A stretch of 64,000 nt of DNA from Aromatoleum aromaticum EbN1 (GTDB lineage: Bacteria; Pseudomonadota; Gammaproteobacteria; Burkholderiales; Rhodocyclaceae): NCBI RefSeq assembly GCF_000025965.1, contig NC_006513.1, positions 2,976,001 through 3,040,000 on the forward strand, written 5' to 3'. A program made the translations under genes and the position numbers. The notes under the pieces are model-generated. The model was not told the DNA's origin and made no database searches. It was given only the letters and a program-made list of their open reading frames with translations. Shown here piece by piece: positions 61,487 to 64,000 of the stretch; the first letter of the stretch is position 1, and each line of letters starts with the position of its first letter.

Positions 61487-63976
61487 ATGAGCGCTTCCGA
61501 AATCGAGTCTGTCCGAGCATCGTTGCCTGAGCAGGACTGCTATCACTGCGGCCTGCCGGTCCCGCCCGACACGCACCATTACGTGACAATCGACGGCGCG
61601 TCGCGGCGCATGTGCTGCGTCGGCTGCGAGGCCGTCGCCGAGTCGATCGTCGCGAACGGACTCACTGATTACTACCGCCATCGCGACGCGATGCCCGAGC
61701 CGCAGAAGGAGGCGCTGCCCGCTGAACTGCAGGAACTCGGGCTGTTCGATCATCCCGATTTCCAGAAAACCTTCGTCCAGCCGATCGGCGAGCACGAGCG
61801 CGAAGCGGCGCTGATCCTCGAAGGCATCACCTGCGCCGCGTGCGTGTGGCTGAACGAACAGCATGTCGCGCGCCAGCCGGGCGTTTCGCTGGTCGAAGTC
61901 AACTATGCGACCCGGCGTGCGCGGGTGCGTTGGGACGAACGGCGCGTCAAGCTGTCCGAGATCCTCTCCGCAATCCAGGCGATCGGCTACCGCGCGTATC
62001 CGTACGACGCGGAGCGCTCGGAGCAGATCGGCAAGCGCGAGCGGCGCTCGATGCTGTGGCGCGTCTTTGTCGCCGGCTTCGGCATGATGCAGGTGATGAT
62101 GTACGCGTTCCCGGCGTACATCGCCCCGGAAGGCGACCTCGCGCCGGACATTGCGCAGCTGATGCGCTGGGCGAGCCTGCTGTTGACGCTGCCGGTCGTG
62201 CTGTATTCCGCGGCGCCGTTTTTCCAGCGGGCGTTGCGCGACCTGAAGCTGCGCCGCCTCGGCATGGACGTGCCGGTGGCGCTCGGAGTCGGCAGTGCGT
62301 TCGCGGCAAGCCTGTGGGCGACGCTCGTCGGGGGCGGCGAAGTGTATTTCGACTCGGTGACGATGTTCGTGTTCTTCCTGCTGTGCGGGCGCTATCTGGA
62401 GATGGTGGCGCGCCAGAAAGCGGTGCGCGGCGTCGAGGAGCTCGGCAAGGTACTGCCGGCGTTTGCCGAGCTCCTGCCCGCTTGGCCGGCGCCCGACGGC
62501 GAGCGCGTGCCGGTGTCGCAACTGGTGCCGGGCAACTTCGTGCGGGTGCGTCCCGGTGAAGTCATGCCCGCCGACGGCGTCGTCGTCGACGGACGCAGCG
62601 AGGCGAACGAGGCGCTGCTGACGGGCGAGAGCCTGCCGGTGCCGAAGTTTGCCGGGAGCCCGGTCACCGGCGGCAGTATCAACATCTCGAGCCCGCTGAC
62701 GGTGCGCGTCGAGCAGGTCGGCGACTCGACCCGTCTCGCGGCGATCCGCCGCCTGATGGAGCGCGGTGCGAGCGAAAAGCCTCGCCTCGCGCAGCAGTCG
62801 GACCGCTTCGCGGTCGTGTTCATCGTCGCGCTGCTGGTGCTGGCGTTCGCGACGGGTCTCGCGTGGTACTTCATCGAACCGGGGCGGGCGCTGTGGGTGT
62901 TCGTGTCGGTGCTGGTGGTCGCGTGTCCTTGTGCGCTGTCGCTGGCGACGCCGACGGCGCTGACGGTGGCGACCGACGCGCTGGCCCGAATGGGAGTGCT
63001 GGTGACGCGCGGCCACGCGATCGAGACGCTCGGGCGCGTGAACCACTTCGTCTTCGACAAGACCGGCACGCTGACGCGGGGGCGGATGAGCCTCGAGGAA
63101 GTCCTGCCGCTCGGCGAGCTTGGCGAAGCCGAATTGCGCGTGCTGGCAGCGGCGCTCGAGCGCGATTCCGAACATCCGGTCGGCGAGGCACTGCGCCGCG
63201 CCGGGGGTGACGACGTGCTGCCCGCGGTCGATGAGGTCGTCGCGCAAACCGGGCAAGGCATTGCCGGGCGAATCGATGGCGTGCGCCATGCGATCGGGCG
63301 GACGGCCTACGTCGCGGCGCAACTGGACCTCCCCGAGCCGGCGCGCTGCGGGGAGTTTGAAGGGCGGGGCGGCTCGATGATCGCGCTCGGCAGGACGGGC
63401 GAATGGCTCGGTCTGTTCCGCCTCGCGGACGTGCCGCGCGAGGAAGCCGCGCAGCTGACGACGAAGCTTCTCGCAGAGAAAGTGCGCATGACGGTGCTGA
63501 GCGGCGATTCGCCCGGCGCGGTCGATGCGGTCGCGCAGGGTCTCGGCATCGACGACGCGCACGGCGCGCTGACGCCGCAGGGCAAGCAGCAGTTCCTGGC
63601 GAAGCTGCAGCGTGCTCCCGGGGCAGTGGTGGCGATGGTCGGCGACGGCGTCAATGATGCGCCGGTGCTTGCCCAGGCCCACGTGTCGGTGGCGATGGGC
63701 GGCGGCACCGAACTCGCCCGCAACGAAGCCGACATCGTGCTGTTGAGCGAAAATCTCGCCGGGCTGGGGCGCGGGCTCGACCTTTCGCGCCGCACGCTGC
63801 GGATCATCCGGCAGAACCTGTGGTGGTCGTTCGCGTACAACTTCACTTCGGTGCCGCTCGCGATGGCCGGCCTGGTCACGCCATGGATGGCGGGCATCGG
63901 CATGGCCGGAAGCTCGCTGCTCGTCGTTCTCAACGCGCTGCGCCTGCAGCGCCAACCGCGCAGCGGGGTTCGCTGA
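61487..63976 (+). CDS. ccoI: Copper-translocating P-type ATPase CcoI/FixI
   Basis: An 829-residue P1B-type ATPase required to deliver copper to the cbb3 oxidase. The N-terminus has a Cys-rich zinc/copper part (CYHC at 18-21 and CCVGC at 43-47), then a heavy-metal-associated domain with C116-x2-C119. The membrane CPC motif (VVACPCALS) lies near 480, the phosphorylated Asp in DKTGTLT near 524, TGES and GDGVNDAP are intact, and the HP motif is SEHPVG. The extra N-terminal Cys-rich region is typical of FixI/CcoI rather than CopA. Its stop overlaps the ccoS start. No FNR box was found upstream by eye. Confidence 0.93.
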   Translation: MSASEIESVRASLPEQDCYHCGLPVPPDTHHYVTIDGASRRMCCVGCEAVAESIVANGLTDYYRHRDAMPEPQKEALPAELQELGLFDHPDFQKTFVQPIGEHEREAALILEGITCAACVWLNEQHVARQPGVSLVEVNYATRRARVRWDERRVKLSEILSAIQAIGYRAYPYDAERSEQIGKRERRSMLWRVFVAGFGMMQVMMYAFPAYIAPEGDLAPDIAQLMRWASLLLTLPVVLYSAAPFFQRALRDLKLRRLGMDVPVALGVGSAFAASLWATLVGGGEVYFDSVTMFVFFLLCGRYLEMVARQKAVRGVEELGKVLPAFAELLPAWPAPDGERVPVSQLVPGNFVRVRPGEVMPADGVVVDGRSEANEALLTGESLPVPKFAGSPVTGGSINISSPLTVRVEQVGDSTRLAAIRRLMERGASEKPRLAQQSDRFAVVFIVALLVLAFATGLAWYFIEPGRALWVFVSVLVVACPCALSLATPTALTVATDALARMGVLVTRGHAIETLGRVNHFVFDKTGTLTRGRMSLEEVLPLGELGEAELRVLAAALERDSEHPVGEALRRAGGDDVLPAVDEVVAQTGQGIAGRIDGVRHAIGRTAYVAAQLDLPEPARCGEFEGRGGSMIALGRTGEWLGLFRLADVPREEAAQLTTKLLAEKVRMTVLSGDSPGAVDAVAQGLGIDDAHGALTPQGKQQFLAKLQRAPGAVVAMVGDGVNDAPVLAQAHVSVAMGGGTELARNEADIVLLSENLAGLGRGLDLSRRTLRIIRQNLWWSFAYNFTSVPLAMAGLVTPWMAGIGMAGSSLLVVLNALRLQRQPRSGVR

Positions 63977-64000
63977 TGGAAAGCCTTTACATCCTGATTC
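63976..64000 (+). CDS. ccoS: Start of ccoS, cut by the window end
   Basis: The ATG at 63976 overlaps the ccoI stop (TGATG), and the eight codons present (MESLYILI) match the start of CcoS, a short single-helix protein needed for cofactor insertion into cbb3 oxidase. The rest is outside the window. Confidence 0.8.

Noticed and set aside
61235-63955. A 906-codon open frame antisense to ccoI
   Set aside because: Composition rich in His, Arg and Asp with no recognisable family; shadow of the ATPase gene.

Overview
The window is high-GC DNA (only a few AT-rich gaps) densely packed with genes of a betaproteobacterium. The combination of an aldehyde:ferredoxin-type tungsten oxidoreductase operon in the aorABCDE layout, polyhydroxyalkanoate (PHA) genes, DUF3579 beside argDFG and the gene order exbBD-lpxK-trm112-kdsB-adk points to the Aromatoleum/Azoarcus group (Rhodocyclales). 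This assignment rests on gene content and order as recognised by eye, not on a database search.

Layout. 1-4.4 kb: tungsten aldehyde oxidoreductase operon (ferredoxin-like AorA, W-cofactor subunit AorB, FAD subunit AorC, MoaD-like AorD, small AorE). 4.6-7 kb: a DUF502 membrane protein, divergent from a two-gene ABC importer (permease and ATPase) that probably brings in tungstate; no binding protein gene is visible here. 7-10.8 kb: LysR regulator divergent from an NmrA-type reductase, cytochrome b561 and two YceI proteins. 11-15.5 kb: methyltransferase, CsbD, phasin, a 46-residue DUF3096 protein and an AsmA-like protein. 15.7-21.1 kb: one 1830-residue protein that joins two serine hydrolase modules, an unassigned middle module, a CHAT caspase-like peptidase and a helical tail. 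This is the most unusual gene of the window. 21.7-35.5 kb: EF-hand protein, MlaC-like protein, several phasins or phasin-like proteins, MFS and AEC transporters, an RlmN-type methyltransferase, CBS protein, PHA synthase, glutathione transferase, superoxide dismutase and XseA.

35.5-49 kb is mostly housekeeping: ExbB/ExbD, LpxK, a Trm112-like protein, KdsB, Adk, a phosphofructokinase with a mixed phosphoryl-donor signature, a PEBP protein, MurJ, ribosomal protein S20, then DUF3579-argD-argF-argG, DUF2788, PpnP, YajQ and a YjfB-like protein. 49-51.4 kb: a dihaem peroxidase-like protein and a small unknown. 51.4-58.3 kb: a minor-pilin operon read leftwards (PilE-like, FimT, PilW, PilX, PilV), an IS5-family element (55655-56523, CTAG duplication) just upstream of it, an AlgZ/FimS-type kinase without an adjacent response regulator, and a second FimT-like pseudopilin. 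58.5-64 kb: aspartic protease, CoA pyrophosphatase, an MNT nucleotidyltransferase followed by a stub of its HEPN toxin, an SDR dehydrogenase, and the copper ATPase CcoI followed by the first codons of ccoS.

Functionally the window joins anaerobic aldehyde oxidation with the probable supply of its metal, PHA storage (one synthase and several granule proteins), envelope biogenesis, arginine biosynthesis, type IV pilus assembly and cbb3 oxidase maturation.
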